Below are positions 18,535-26,560 of a stretch of DNA of 64,000 nucleotides, in pieces. Origin of the DNA: Arthrobacter sp. YD4. GTDB taxonomy: Bacteria > Actinomycetota > Actinomycetes > Actinomycetales > Micrococcaceae. Under the pieces are notes generated by a model. It saw only the letters and a program-made list of their open reading frames with translations. It was not told the DNA's origin and searched no databases. The DNA is taken from NCBI RefSeq assembly GCF_030410515.1, contig NZ_JAUHHD010000006.1, positions 153,169 to 217,168 of the forward strand, written 5' to 3'. Position 1 is the first letter of the stretch. Every line of letters begins with the position of its first letter. A program made the translations under genes and the position numbers.

Positions 18535-18548
18535 GGCTGCGGCGGCGC

Positions 18549-19418
18549 CTATTTCTCGGTGAGTTTCAGTGCCTCGGGGATAAGTGCCCGGACGGTCTCC
18601 GGCTCGTTCGAGATGACCACGATGTCCACGCGGCGGTTGCGTTCCATCAGCTCCGGCGTGGAGTCGTCGTTGACCTGGCGGGCCGACCCGAACGCGACGG
18701 CGCCGATCCGCTCGGGCGGGATGCTGCCGCGGTCCACCATGAAGCGCAACACGTTGACGGCGCGGGCGGAGGACAGCTCCCAGGTGGAGGGGTAGGCGGT
18801 GATGCCGTTGGCGGCGTGGCCCTCCACCATGATCTCCAGCCCGGCCGGGGCGAGGATGGGCGAGATAATTTTGAGGACCTGGGTGGCACGGTCGGTCAGC
18901 TCGGGCCGGTCCGGGGCGAAGAAGGCCTGCGAACCGATCAGCTTCACGGTCAGCCCGCGCTGATCGATCTGGAACTCGACGTTCTCGGTCAGTCCGGCGG
19001 CGGAGAGTCCGGCCTTCATCTTCTCCTGCAGGGCGCGCAGCCGGTCCACTTCCTTCTTGGCTTCCTCCAATTGCTGGGCCTGGTCCGCCGACGCGGTCGC
19101 GGGAATGGAGGGCGGCGTGGAGGCCGGGGCCGACGCCGGGCTGGAGGCTGCGGCGAAGGCCTCGAGGTTTTTGTCGACGAAGTCGGGCGGCACCACCGTG
19201 CCTTCCGCGGTGTCCACCGTCTGGGTAGCGACCGTGCCGAAGCCGGTGGCCAGGGAGTTGCGGAGCTTTTCGAACTTGTTCGCGTCCACCGTGGACATGG
19301 CGTAGAGCACGATGAAGAGGCACATCAGGACGGTGACCATGTCCATGTAGGAGGCCATCCAGCGTTCGTCGACGTGGTGTGCCTCGGGCTTCTTGCGCCC
19401 GCGACGGCGGGAACTCAC
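18549..19418 (-). CDS. motB: Flagellar motor stator protein MotB
   Basis: MotB anchors the stator to peptidoglycan and carries the ion-binding aspartate. The 289-residue product has one membrane helix (about 25-45) with ASYMDMVTVLMCLFIVLYAMS, where the Asp corresponds to Asp32 of E. coli MotB. A coiled-coil linker follows (QLEEAKKEVDRLRALQEKM, about 125-145), then an OmpA-like domain with VEGHAANG and ELSSARAVNVLRFMV plus RNRRVDI. The GTG at 19418 overlaps the motA stop (GTGA). Whether protons or sodium are used is not certain; FliL, commonly encoded after motB, is absent. Confidence 0.95.
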   Translation of the reverse strand: MSSRRRGRKKPEAHHVDERWMASYMDMVTVLMCLFIVLYAMSTVDANKFEKLRNSLATGFGTVATQTVDTAEGTVVPPDFVDKNLEAFAAASSPASAPASTPPSIPATASADQAQQLEEAKKEVDRLRALQEKMKAGLSAAGLTENVEFQIDQRGLTVKLIGSQAFFAPDRPELTDRATQVLKIISPILAPAGLEIMVEGHAANGITAYPSTWELSSARAVNVLRFMVDRGSIPPERIGAVAFGSARQVNDDSTPELMERNRRVDIVVISNEPETVRALIPEALKLTEK

Positions 19419-20236
19419 GCCGCGTCGTCCAAGCTGGCGGCCAGCCCGTCGCCGCTGGGGGCCTTCTTGCCGGAGCCGGCGCTCTTGAGCTGGTGTTCGG
19501 GCACCATGGAGCGGAGCCGTTCGGCCAGCAGCAGGGGCTGGGCACCGGCCTGGACGGCGAGCATGCCCTCCATCACCAGGGTCATGCGTTCGATTTCCAG
19601 TTCGGAGAGCCGGGCCAGGCGGGAGCTGAAGGGGAGCCAGATGAAGTTCGCGGAGAGCAGGCCCCACAGGGTGGCGACGAAGGCCGCGGCGATCATGTGG
19701 CCGAGTTCGTCCGGCTTGGAGAGGTTCTCGAGGACGTGGGTCAGGGAGACGACGGTGCCGACGATGCCCACGGTCGGGGCGTAGCCGCCGAGGCTGGCGA
19801 AGAACTTCGAGGACGCATGGTCGCTGCGGGTCTTCGTGTCGATCTCGTCCTCCATCTGCACGCGGAGGTCTTCGGCGTCGGTGCCGTCGGCGATGTTCTG
19901 GAGGGCGCGGGCGAGGAACGGGTCCTTGAGGCTGGCGGCCTCCTCCTCGAGGGAGAGCAGGCCCTCCGCGCGGGCCTTCTCCGCGAAGCGGACCATCTGG
20001 TCGATGCTTTCCTGCGGTTTGGCGGTCTTGCCCATGAACATTGCCGGCACGGCTTTGAAGGCCTGGATGACGTCCTTGAGCGTGTTGCCGGCCAGGCCGA
20101 CGGCCAGGGTGGCGCCGAACACCAGGACCATGGGCCCGGGCAGCAGCAGCGAGGTGATGTTGCCGCCTTCGATGAACACCATGCTGATCACGGCACCGAA
20201 GGCGAGGAGTATTCCGATGATTGTTGCGGGATCCAT
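19415..20236 (-). CDS. motA: Flagellar motor stator protein MotA
   Basis: MotA is the five-copy membrane subunit that drives FliG rotation. The 273-residue protein has four membrane segments, starts MDPATIIGILLAFGAVISMVF, and contains the conserved GGYAPTVGIVGTVVSLTHVL and the cytosolic basic/acid loop (about 60-150, MFMGKTAKPQESIDQMVRFAEKARAEG), followed by ERMTLVMEGMLAVQAGAQP. The start is three bases after flbD. It is translationally coupled to motB. Confidence 0.95.
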   Translation of the reverse strand: MDPATIIGILLAFGAVISMVFIEGGNITSLLLPGPMVLVFGATLAVGLAGNTLKDVIQAFKAVPAMFMGKTAKPQESIDQMVRFAEKARAEGLLSLEEEAASLKDPFLARALQNIADGTDAEDLRVQMEDEIDTKTRSDHASSKFFASLGGYAPTVGIVGTVVSLTHVLENLSKPDELGHMIAAAFVATLWGLLSANFIWLPFSSRLARLSELEIERMTLVMEGMLAVQAGAQPLLLAERLRSMVPEHQLKSAGSGKKAPSGDGLAASLDDAA

Positions 20237-20239
20237 GGG

Positions 20240-20527
20240 TTACTTCCTCGGTGCTTCGGGGTCCGGCGAGCCGGCGTCGTCGTCCGTCTCCGCGTCCGGG
20301 ACCAGGCTCAGCGGATAGCCGGTCACCGCGGGAAAGTCCCGGGCCTTGCTCAACACGTAGGCGCGGTAGTCGGCGATCAGTTCGACCACTTCGGCCAGGC
20401 TTTCCAGCACCACGTAGGCGGCGCCGTCGAGCGTGACCAGATGGGTATCCGGGCTCTCGTGGATCCGTTCAATCAGGTCCGGGTTGACCGCGAAGCGCGT
20501 TCCGTTGAGGCGTGTGACGACGATCAT
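20240..20527 (-). CDS. flbD: FlbD-family flagellar protein
   Basis: A 95-residue protein starting MIVVTRLNGTRFAVNPDLIERI and continuing ESPDTHLVTLDGAAYVVLESLAEVVELI, the FlbD (swarming motility SwrD) signature. In Bacillus, SwrD raises stator torque; it typically sits before motA, as here. About 30 residues of acidic, Pro-rich tail follow the conserved part. The reading frame is open upstream, but the family starts at this ATG. A 220-base gap with hairpins and a promoter-like site separates it from flgE. Confidence 0.9.
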   Translation of the reverse strand: MIVVTRLNGTRFAVNPDLIERIHESPDTHLVTLDGAAYVVLESLAEVVELIADYRAYVLSKARDFPAVTGYPLSLVPDAETDDDAGSPDPEAPRK

Positions 20528-20665
20528 GGGCCGATTCTGCTTTGGGGACGGCCTGGCCGGGGCGGACAGGCGGGACGGGTGTTCTCCCTTCACTGTCGGC
20601 CGGCGGGCCCCGTTCGTTAGGCAGGGGCGTTCCCGGACCCCGCTCCCCCGGGCACTTATCCACCC

Positions 20666-20737
20666 GGCAACCCGCGTTGCCCTATCACCTACGGCTGCTA
20701 TCCGGCCGGTTTGGCCGCGGTAAGTGACAGGGCAACG
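20666..20737 (-). ncRNA. Alternative-hairpin leader between flgE and flbD (candidate attenuator)
   Basis: On the minus strand CGTTGCCCTGTCAC (20737-20724) can pair with GTGATAGGGCAACG (20688-20675), 13 of 14 positions. The GGCAAC part of the second strand (20681-20676) can instead pair with GTTGCC at 20671-20666 in a four-base-loop hairpin. The two folds exclude each other, as in attenuators and riboswitches. No known riboswitch consensus (including c-di-GMP classes) is matched by eye. Confidence 0.4.
20698..20723 (-). promoter_or_regulatory. Candidate sigma-28-like promoter for flbD-motA-motB
   Basis: TTAC, 14 bases, CCGGATAG: related to the TWAC-N15-GSCGATAR sites but with two mismatches in the -10 box and a spacer one base shorter. 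It lies in the loop of the inverted repeat upstream of flbD. Confidence 0.3.
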
Positions 20738-20749
20738 ACGACGGCGGTG

Positions 20750-21919
20750 CTAGCGCTTGAGCTGGGTGAGCTCCTGCAGGACCTCGTCCGAGGTGGTGAT
20801 AATGCGGGCGTTGGCCTGGAAGCCGCGCTGGGCGACGATCAGGTTGGTGAACTCCTGGGAGAGGTCCACGTTAGACATTTCCAGGGAGCCGCCGGCCAGG
20901 GTGCCGATGCCGGGGTCCCCCGCCGCGCCGAGCTGGACGTTGCCGGAGTTGGCGGTGGCGACGTAGGAGGAACCGCCCGCCTTCTCCAGGCCGGCCGGGT
21001 TGGTGAACTTGGCCAGCGCGATCTTGGCGAGCACCTGCTTGGTGCCGTTGCTGAAGGACCCGATGAGGGATCCGTCGTTGCCAAGGGTGAAGGATTCGAG
21101 CTTGCCGACCGGCGCGCCGTCCTGGCCCGCGACGGTGAGGGAGTTCATCGTGGCGTAGCCAGAGACCTTGGAGAGGTCGATCTTCAGGCCGCCGGCGCTG
21201 GTCAGGGTTCCCCCCGAGGTCAGCTTCCCATCGGCGGAGAAGGTCATGGAACCGATGGAAGTGGCTCCATCCGCGACGTTCCACTTGCCTGCGGTCTTAT
21301 CGAACGAGAAGTTCAGGGTCAGGGTGCTTTCGGCCCCGCTGGGGTCGTAGACCTTGACGACACGCTGGAGGGAGGTTCCATCGGCGGCGTCACTGGGCAG
21401 GTTGCCGTCCAACGTGACGGTCTTGGTGGGCGTCGCCACCATGGTGTTCGGGTTCAGCGTGATGTTGCCGATCGGACCGGCCGGGTCCACGGTGCCGCCG
21501 TTGGCCGTCCAGCCCTGCAGGATGCCGCCGTCGGGGCTGACAAGCTGGCTGTTGGCGTCGAAGGTCATGGACCCGGCACGGGTGTAGAGCTGCTGGCCGC
21601 CCTTGTTCGTGATGAAGAAGCCATCGCCGGAGATCATCATGTCCGTTGCGCGGCCCGTGCTCTGCGAAGAACCCTGGGAGAAGTTGGTGCTGACGCCTGC
21701 CACGCGGACGCCCAGGCCGATCTGCGCCGGGTTGCTGCCGCCGGTCTGGCCCTGCGGTGCGGAGGCACCCTGGGTCATCTGGGAGAGGGTGTCCTGGAAC
21801 TGGGTGGTGGAGGACTTGAAGCCCGCCGTGTTGACGTTGGCAATGTTGTTGCCGGTGACGTCGAGCATGGTCTGGTGGGCACGGAGGCCGGAGATTCCGG
21901 AGTACAGCGAGCGGAGCAT
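20750..21919 (-). CDS. flgE: Flagellar hook protein FlgE
   Basis: FlgE polymerises into the hook. The 389-residue protein starts MLRSLYSGISGLRAHQ and has the rod/hook/filament axial N-terminal motif MLDVTGNNIANVNTAGFK, a central D1/D2 region (GDGFFITNKGGQQLYTRAG) and the C-terminal motif VDLSQEFTNLIVAQRGFQANARIITTSDEVLQELTQLKR. It follows flgD by 30 bases. No separate FlgF or FlgG gene is present in the window, so rod and hook may be built with only FlgB, FlgC and FlgE. Confidence 0.95.
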   Translation of the reverse strand: MLRSLYSGISGLRAHQTMLDVTGNNIANVNTAGFKSSTTQFQDTLSQMTQGASAPQGQTGGSNPAQIGLGVRVAGVSTNFSQGSSQSTGRATDMMISGDGFFITNKGGQQLYTRAGSMTFDANSQLVSPDGGILQGWTANGGTVDPAGPIGNITLNPNTMVATPTKTVTLDGNLPSDAADGTSLQRVVKVYDPSGAESTLTLNFSFDKTAGKWNVADGATSIGSMTFSADGKLTSGGTLTSAGGLKIDLSKVSGYATMNSLTVAGQDGAPVGKLESFTLGNDGSLIGSFSNGTKQVLAKIALAKFTNPAGLEKAGGSSYVATANSGNVQLGAAGDPGIGTLAGGSLEMSNVDLSQEFTNLIVAQRGFQANARIITTSDEVLQELTQLKR

Positions 21920-21949
21920 GGGAACTGCCTTTCTACGGGGAAGAGCTGA

Positions 21950-22408
21950 TTAGGAGGCGGCGGGCGCCGTAATGCCGGAAATCGAATCGAGCGGAATGGA
22001 GAGGGTGCCAACCTTGACGGTCGGCACGCTGCCTGCGAAGGACACGGAGCCGGCGAGGCCGGTCCCGGTGGTGCCGTCGCTGAGGGTGTAATCGACGTTG
22101 TGACCCACCAGCTGTGCGGCGGCGGAGCGCATCTGCAGCGAGAACGCTTCCTTGCTGTTGGTGGTCATCTCGGTGGTCTTTTCCATCATGGAGAGCTGGA
22201 TGGTCTGGCTCATCATCTGGTTGGTGTCCATCGGGGCGCTGGGGTTCTGGTTTTTCATCTGGGCCACCAGCAGCGTCATGAAGACATTGGCGTCCATGGT
22301 CTGGACGGGTGAGCGCACGGATGACGCCGGTGTGGAGGTTCCCCCGACAGCCTGCGGGGTGACCGGCTGAGGGGTAACGGACTGCGGGGTGATCGGCTGG
22401 ATCGTCAT
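21950..22408 (-). CDS. flgD: Flagellar hook-assembly scaffold FlgD
   Basis: FlgD caps the growing hook and is lost when the hook is complete. The 152-residue protein has the conserved block MDANVFMTLLVAQMKNQNPSAPMDTNQMMSQTIQLSMME (residues 38-76) and a short C-terminal domain. It lacks the larger tudor/FNIII-like C-terminal part of the E. coli protein (231 residues). A short TPQxVTPQ repeat lies at the N-terminus. It sits between fliK and flgE, the usual Gram-positive order. Confidence 0.92.
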   Translation of the reverse strand: MTIQPITPQSVTPQPVTPQAVGGTSTPASSVRSPVQTMDANVFMTLLVAQMKNQNPSAPMDTNQMMSQTIQLSMMEKTTEMTTNSKEAFSLQMRSAAAQLVGHNVDYTLSDGTTGTGLAGSVSFAGSVPTVKVGTLSIPLDSISGITAPAAS

Positions 22409-22426
22409 GGGTCGCGTTCCTTCGTG

Positions 22427-24121
22427 TCAGGCGAGAATGTCAAGGGTGGTCTGGGGACCGTTCAGGATCCGGGCGGTGCGGAGCGAGGATTCGTCCGCCA
22501 GGTCGTCCCACCGGTGGCCCGGCCGGCGGGCGCCCGGGGTGTCCTGGCCTCCACCGGACCCATATCCGCTGCGGCCGGGGTCCTGTCCCCCGCCCAGCCA
22601 GGCGTCGGGCCGGTTTTGCTGGGCCCCGTCCTGGCCCCCTGCCGGCGGGCCGCTCTGGTTCGAGAGGTTCAGGCTGGCACCGAAGCCGGAGCCCGCGAGT
22701 TCCTTCCGCAGTTCCGGCAGGAGATTACGCACCGCCTCGCGGCCGGCCTCCGCCGGTGCGAACAGTTCGATTCTCACGCCGGCCGCGTCGATGTGGGCGC
22801 GGACGGTGAGCGGCCCCAGGTCCTCGGGGGAAACCTTCAGAGTCATGATGTGCTGCCCGGGCGCGGCCGCGGCGAGGGTGAAGAGCGGCTTGGCCAGCTG
22901 GGGCAGAAGCGGCGGCTGCGGCGCGGCGGGCGGGGCGGGAGCGGGTGCTGCCGACGCCGGGACGGCGGACGGCGCGGCGGGGGCAGAGGCTGCACCGGCG
23001 AAGGCTGCAGCGGCCGAAGCGTCGACGGCGGGAGCCACGGCGGCCGGCGTTCCGGAAGCGTCCTGTGCGGCGGGTGCGCCGGCGGCGGCAGCCGCCGCGG
23101 GAACCGGCTGCGCAGCCAACACTGCCGTGGCGAAGGCGGCCGGCACTGTCACGGATGCGGCGCCTGCCGGGGCCCCGGCGGGCGCAGCTGCGGCTGCTCC
23201 TGCGGTGCTCACGACGCCGGTGCGGGCCGGCACCTGGGCGAGGCTGGCCGTTCCACTCACTGGGGTGGCGGCCCCGGCGGCGGTATCCGTGGCAGCGGTT
23301 CGGGCGGCAGGGCTCTCCTGTGCGTTGCCCGAGGCTGCGGAGCCGGGACGGGCCACTGCCTCCACGGCGGCGGTCGCGGCCGATGCGAACGCCGGAGCCG
23401 CGGAGGCCGCAGCGGACGCTGCAGCTGCCAGGCCATTGACGGTTCCGGCCGCTTGGCCTGCGGTTGCGGTGGGGTTTGCTGCCGGTGCGCCGGTCTGGCC
23501 GAGGGTGCGCGAGAGCGCCTCCGGCAGGCGGAGCGCGTCAGCGGCTACGGCTGCCCGGGCTGGCGAGGTGGCCCCCGAGCCGTCGCTGGTCGCGGCGTCG
23601 GGCTGAGCGGCACCGGGATCAACGGTCGGGATGCCGGCGGCAGTCGCCGCTCCGGTCAGATCAGGTGTGGCCGCAGCGGCCTGAGCTGCATCGGAAGACG
23701 TCGGACCGGTCTGCGGGGCCCCGGCCTGTGGAGAAGCAGCCTGTGGAGCAGCGGGCTGCGCTGCCGCCGCAGGGGCAGACGCGCTACCCCCGACGCCGGC
23801 GGCCTCATCGCTCGGAGTGGAAGCGCCGCCGCGGCGCGCAGTCTTGCCGGTCGCGTGGCCGGCGGCGTGCAGGTCAGGGCCGCGGTCGTGCCCGGAGCGT
23901 GGTCCGGCGGCAGCCGGCGCCGGCCGCCCTGCCCGGGCCCCGGCGTCGTGCGGGGCTTCCGGCTGGGACCTGCGCGTGGCGGCCCCGACGGCGTCGTTCA
24001 GGGCGCTGCCGAAGCGTTCCCCCGTGCCCGCGGCGGCACGGGAACCCGGCTGCGCGCCGCGCGCGGCGGCCGCCGTCTTCGTGAGGACGGACGCAAGGTC
24101 CGCCGTGGCCGGGGCCTTCAC
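22427..24121 (-). CDS. fliK: Flagellar hook-length control protein FliK
   Basis: FliK measures hook length and triggers the FlhB specificity switch. The 564-residue protein is mostly a disordered Ala/Pro/Thr/Gly-rich region (about residues 1-420). The C-terminal hook-length domain is visible in GQHIMTLKVSPEDLGPLTVRAHIDAAGVRIELFAPAEAGREAVRNLLPELRKELA (split: the key block is LKVSPEDLGPLTV), about residues 425-480, followed by a Gly/Gln-rich tail. It overlaps the NlpC/P60 gene by four bases and precedes flgD. Identification rests on the C-terminal domain and gene order. Confidence 0.9.
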   Translation of the reverse strand: MKAPATADLASVLTKTAAAARGAQPGSRAAAGTGERFGSALNDAVGAATRRSQPEAPHDAGARAGRPAPAAAGPRSGHDRGPDLHAAGHATGKTARRGGASTPSDEAAGVGGSASAPAAAAQPAAPQAASPQAGAPQTGPTSSDAAQAAAATPDLTGAATAAGIPTVDPGAAQPDAATSDGSGATSPARAAVAADALRLPEALSRTLGQTGAPAANPTATAGQAAGTVNGLAAAASAAASAAPAFASAATAAVEAVARPGSAASGNAQESPAARTAATDTAAGAATPVSGTASLAQVPARTGVVSTAGAAAAAPAGAPAGAASVTVPAAFATAVLAAQPVPAAAAAAGAPAAQDASGTPAAVAPAVDASAAAAFAGAASAPAAPSAVPASAAPAPAPPAAPQPPLLPQLAKPLFTLAAAAPGQHIMTLKVSPEDLGPLTVRAHIDAAGVRIELFAPAEAGREAVRNLLPELRKELAGSGFGASLNLSNQSGPPAGGQDGAQQNRPDAWLGGGQDPGRSGYGSGGGQDTPGARRPGHRWDDLADESSLRTARILNGPQTTLDILA

Positions 24122-24804
24122 GAGCCCGCCCCGGCCGGGACAATCCGGCGGATCGCGGTCAGGTTGGACTGCTGCTCCCAGGCGTCACGGATCTGGATGG
24201 TCTTCCCGGGGACGGGCGCGTCGATGGCCTTGCCGTTGCCGAGGTAGATGGAAATGTGGTTGCCGCCAAAGCTGATCAGCAGGTCACCGGGCTTGGCCTG
24301 CGCCAGGGACGCCACCGGGGTACCCACCTTCATCTGGTCGCTGACGACGCGGGGAATGTCGACGCCCAGGTCCTTGAAGACCCGCTGGGTGAAGCCGGAG
24401 CAGTCCATGCCCGTTGCCGGGTTGGTCCCGCCCCAGACGTACGGCACGCCGATGTACTTCTTGGCCATGGCGACGACGTCGGTGCCGGTGGCGTTGCCCG
24501 GTGCGACCGGCGCTGCTGCGGGGGTGGTCGGGAGGGCGAGCCCGGTGAGGGCGCCAAGCCCCGGGGCTGCCCCCGTCAGGGAGGACAGGTCGGTCTGCGT
24601 GGTGCCGCCGGTGCCGCCGAGCGCCGCCGTCAGCGCGTCGGTGAACGCGGCGGAGTTTGCGGTTCCGGTGCCGGACGCCAGCGTCGACACAGCCGAGGCT
24701 TTCTGTGCCGCGGCGGTGCTCTGCGCGGTCTGCGCGGGACGGGTCAGTTCCGCGATCATCGATTGGATGCCCTGCATCCGGCCCAGGGCCTCCGCCATGC
24801 TCAT
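24118..24804 (-). CDS. Flagellar-cluster NlpC/P60 (C40) peptidoglycan hydrolase
   Basis: A 228-residue protein with a C-terminal NlpC/P60 domain (residues 108-225): AKKYIGVPYVWGGTNPATGMDCSGF carries the catalytic Cys135, GGNHISIYLG the His183. The N-terminal 100 residues are Ala/Thr-rich, with no classical signal peptide, which fits export through the flagellar type III system. It lies between fliJ and fliK, overlapping both by four bases. It probably opens the cell wall for the rod, the job done in proteobacteria by the muramidase part of FlgJ. That role is inferred from position. Confidence 0.85.
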   Translation of the reverse strand: MSMAEALGRMQGIQSMIAELTRPAQTAQSTAAAQKASAVSTLASGTGTANSAAFTDALTAALGGTGGTTQTDLSSLTGAAPGLGALTGLALPTTPAAAPVAPGNATGTDVVAMAKKYIGVPYVWGGTNPATGMDCSGFTQRVFKDLGVDIPRVVSDQMKVGTPVASLAQAKPGDLLISFGGNHISIYLGNGKAIDAPVPGKTIQIRDAWEQQSNLTAIRRIVPAGAGS

Positions 24805-25235
24805 GAGCGCACCTGCTGTTCGTCCCGGTGCCAGATGGTGGAGGAAATCTCATCCAGGGCGGACTGCTCGGCGCGAAGCTCCTCGGAGGCGACCTCGGCG
24901 TGGTGCCGGGCGGCCAGCTTCTCCAGGCCCACCGAGCGTGTGCGCGCGGCGATGAACTCCTCGCGTGCTGCCGTCTCGTCGGCTTCGGCCACGCGGCTCA
25001 GGGTCTGCAGGTCCGCGAGCATGCTGTGCGATGCCGAGCGGGCCGCCGCGACGGCGCGCATCGACGCCGAGCTGACGATGTCCGGGTCCGTGTCCGCCAG
25101 CTGGCGGCGGGCCGAGGCTTCCCGGGCGCGCGCCGAGGTGGACCGTGACCGGGCGCGGGCCAGGCCCGAGGCGGCCTGGTCCTGCTGTATTTGGCGCAGG
25201 CGCAACAACCCGGCCAGAGAGAATTGCCGGCTCAT
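24801..25235 (-). CDS. fliJ: Flagellar export protein FliJ
   Basis: FliJ is the coiled-coil stalk of the export ATPase and a chaperone-escort factor. The 144-residue product starts SRQFSLAGLLRLRQIQQDQAASGL, as in FliJ, and is predicted to be almost entirely helical with Ala/Glu/Arg heptads. Sequence is poorly conserved in this family, so the assignment leans on its place directly after fliI (four-base overlap) and on length. Confidence 0.85.
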   Translation of the reverse strand: MSRQFSLAGLLRLRQIQQDQAASGLARARSRSTSARAREASARRQLADTDPDIVSSASMRAVAAARSASHSMLADLQTLSRVAEADETAAREEFIAARTRSVGLEKLAARHHAEVASEELRAEQSALDEISSTIWHRDEQQVRS

Positions 25236-26560
25236 GCTGCGGCTCCCAGGATCGACGTGAGGTGGCCCAGCTGACGCCAGGACTCGGGGTGGGGGGTTGA
25301 CTCTTCCATCGGCTGCTGCAGGAACGCGGCTACGGCGTCTTCGTTGGCCAGTGCCGCGTCGACGAGCGGGTTGGTGCCTGACTGGTAGGCGCCGACGTCA
25401 ATCAGGTCCTGCGCGGACTTGCGGGCCGCCATGACCTTGCGCAGGGCTGCGGCGGCCGCCAGGTGGGGCCTGGCGTTGACCTTGGACGCGACGCGGGAGA
25501 CGGAGCCGAGCACGTCCACGGACGGGAAGTGGCCGGTCACGGCGAGCTTGCGGTCCAGCACCACGTGCCCGTCCAGGATGGAGCGGGCCGCGTCGGCGAT
25601 CGGTTCGTTGTGGTCGTCGCCGTCCACCAGGACCGTGTAGATCCCTGTCACGGACCCGGTCTCGGCGGTGCCGGCCCGCTCCAGCAGGCGCGCCAGGATG
25701 GAGAAGGTCGACGGCGGGTAGCCGCGGGTGGCGGGTGGTTCGCCGGCGGAGAGCCCGATCTCGCGCTGGGCCATGGCCACGCGGGTGAGCGAGTCCATCA
25801 TCAGCACCACGTCCTGCCCTGCGTCGCGGAAGGACTCCGCGATCCGGGTGGCGGTGAAGGCCGCGCGCATGCGCATCAGGGCCGGCTCGTCGGAGGTAGC
25901 GACCACCACGACGGAACGGGCCAGGCCTTCGGGGCCGAGGTCGTCCTCGAGGAATTCCCGGACTTCACGGCCGCGCTCCCCCACCAGGGCGATCACGGAC
26001 ACCTGGGCGTCGGTGCCCCGGGCGATCATGGAGAGCAGGGAGGACTTGCCGACGCCGGAACCGGCGAAGAGGCCCATGCGCTGGCCCTTGCCCAGGGTGG
26101 TCATGGTGTCCAGGACCCGCACCCCGGTCTGCAGCGGGGTGTCGATCCGGGCGCGTTTCATGGCGTTGGGCGCCTCGTTGTCGATCGGCACGCGGGGGCC
26201 GCTGAGCAGCGGACCCTTGTCATCGATCGGCCGGCCCAGGCCGTCGAGGACGCGGCCGAAGAGCCCGGCGCCGGTAGGCACTAGGACATTACCGCCCTTG
26301 GCACGGACCGGGTCCCCGGCGGCAATGCCGGCAAGCCGTCCCAGCGGCATGCACCGTACGGAGCCGTCCAGGGCGGCGACCACCTCGGCGTCGAGCCCGG
26401 GGTGTTCCCCTACCGTGAGCAGGTCACCGAGCGCGCAGTCGAGGCCGGAGACTTCCAGGCCCAGGCCCATGACAGAGGTGACGATGCCGACGCGCTGCGG
26501 GGCGGCAGAGGCGAGGGCGGCTTCGAAGTCCGCGGCGCGGGGCCGCCACAGGGTTTTCAC
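25232..26560 (-). CDS. fliI: Flagellum-specific ATPase FliI
   Basis: FliI is the F1-beta-like ATPase of the flagellar export apparatus. The 442-residue protein has the Walker A motif AGSGVGKS (residues 166-173), Walker B DVVLMMDSLTRVAMAQREIGLSAGEPP and the C-terminal domain KSAQDLIDVGAYQSGTNPLVD. It overlaps fliH and fliJ by four bases each. FliI, FliH and FliJ form one complex. Confidence 0.96.
   Translation of the reverse strand: MKTLWRPRAADFEAALASAAPQRVGIVTSVMGLGLEVSGLDCALGDLLTVGEHPGLDAEVVAALDGSVRCMPLGRLAGIAAGDPVRAKGGNVLVPTGAGLFGRVLDGLGRPIDDKGPLLSGPRVPIDNEAPNAMKRARIDTPLQTGVRVLDTMTTLGKGQRMGLFAGSGVGKSSLLSMIARGTDAQVSVIALVGERGREVREFLEDDLGPEGLARSVVVVATSDEPALMRMRAAFTATRIAESFRDAGQDVVLMMDSLTRVAMAQREIGLSAGEPPATRGYPPSTFSILARLLERAGTAETGSVTGIYTVLVDGDDHNEPIADAARSILDGHVVLDRKLAVTGHFPSVDVLGSVSRVASKVNARPHLAAAAALRKVMAARKSAQDLIDVGAYQSGTNPLVDAALANEDAVAAFLQQPMEESTPHPESWRQLGHLTSILGAAA

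Noticed and set aside
20655..20663. DnaA-box-like TTATCCACC
   Set aside because: A single near match without neighbours, dnaA or dnaN; no origin features.
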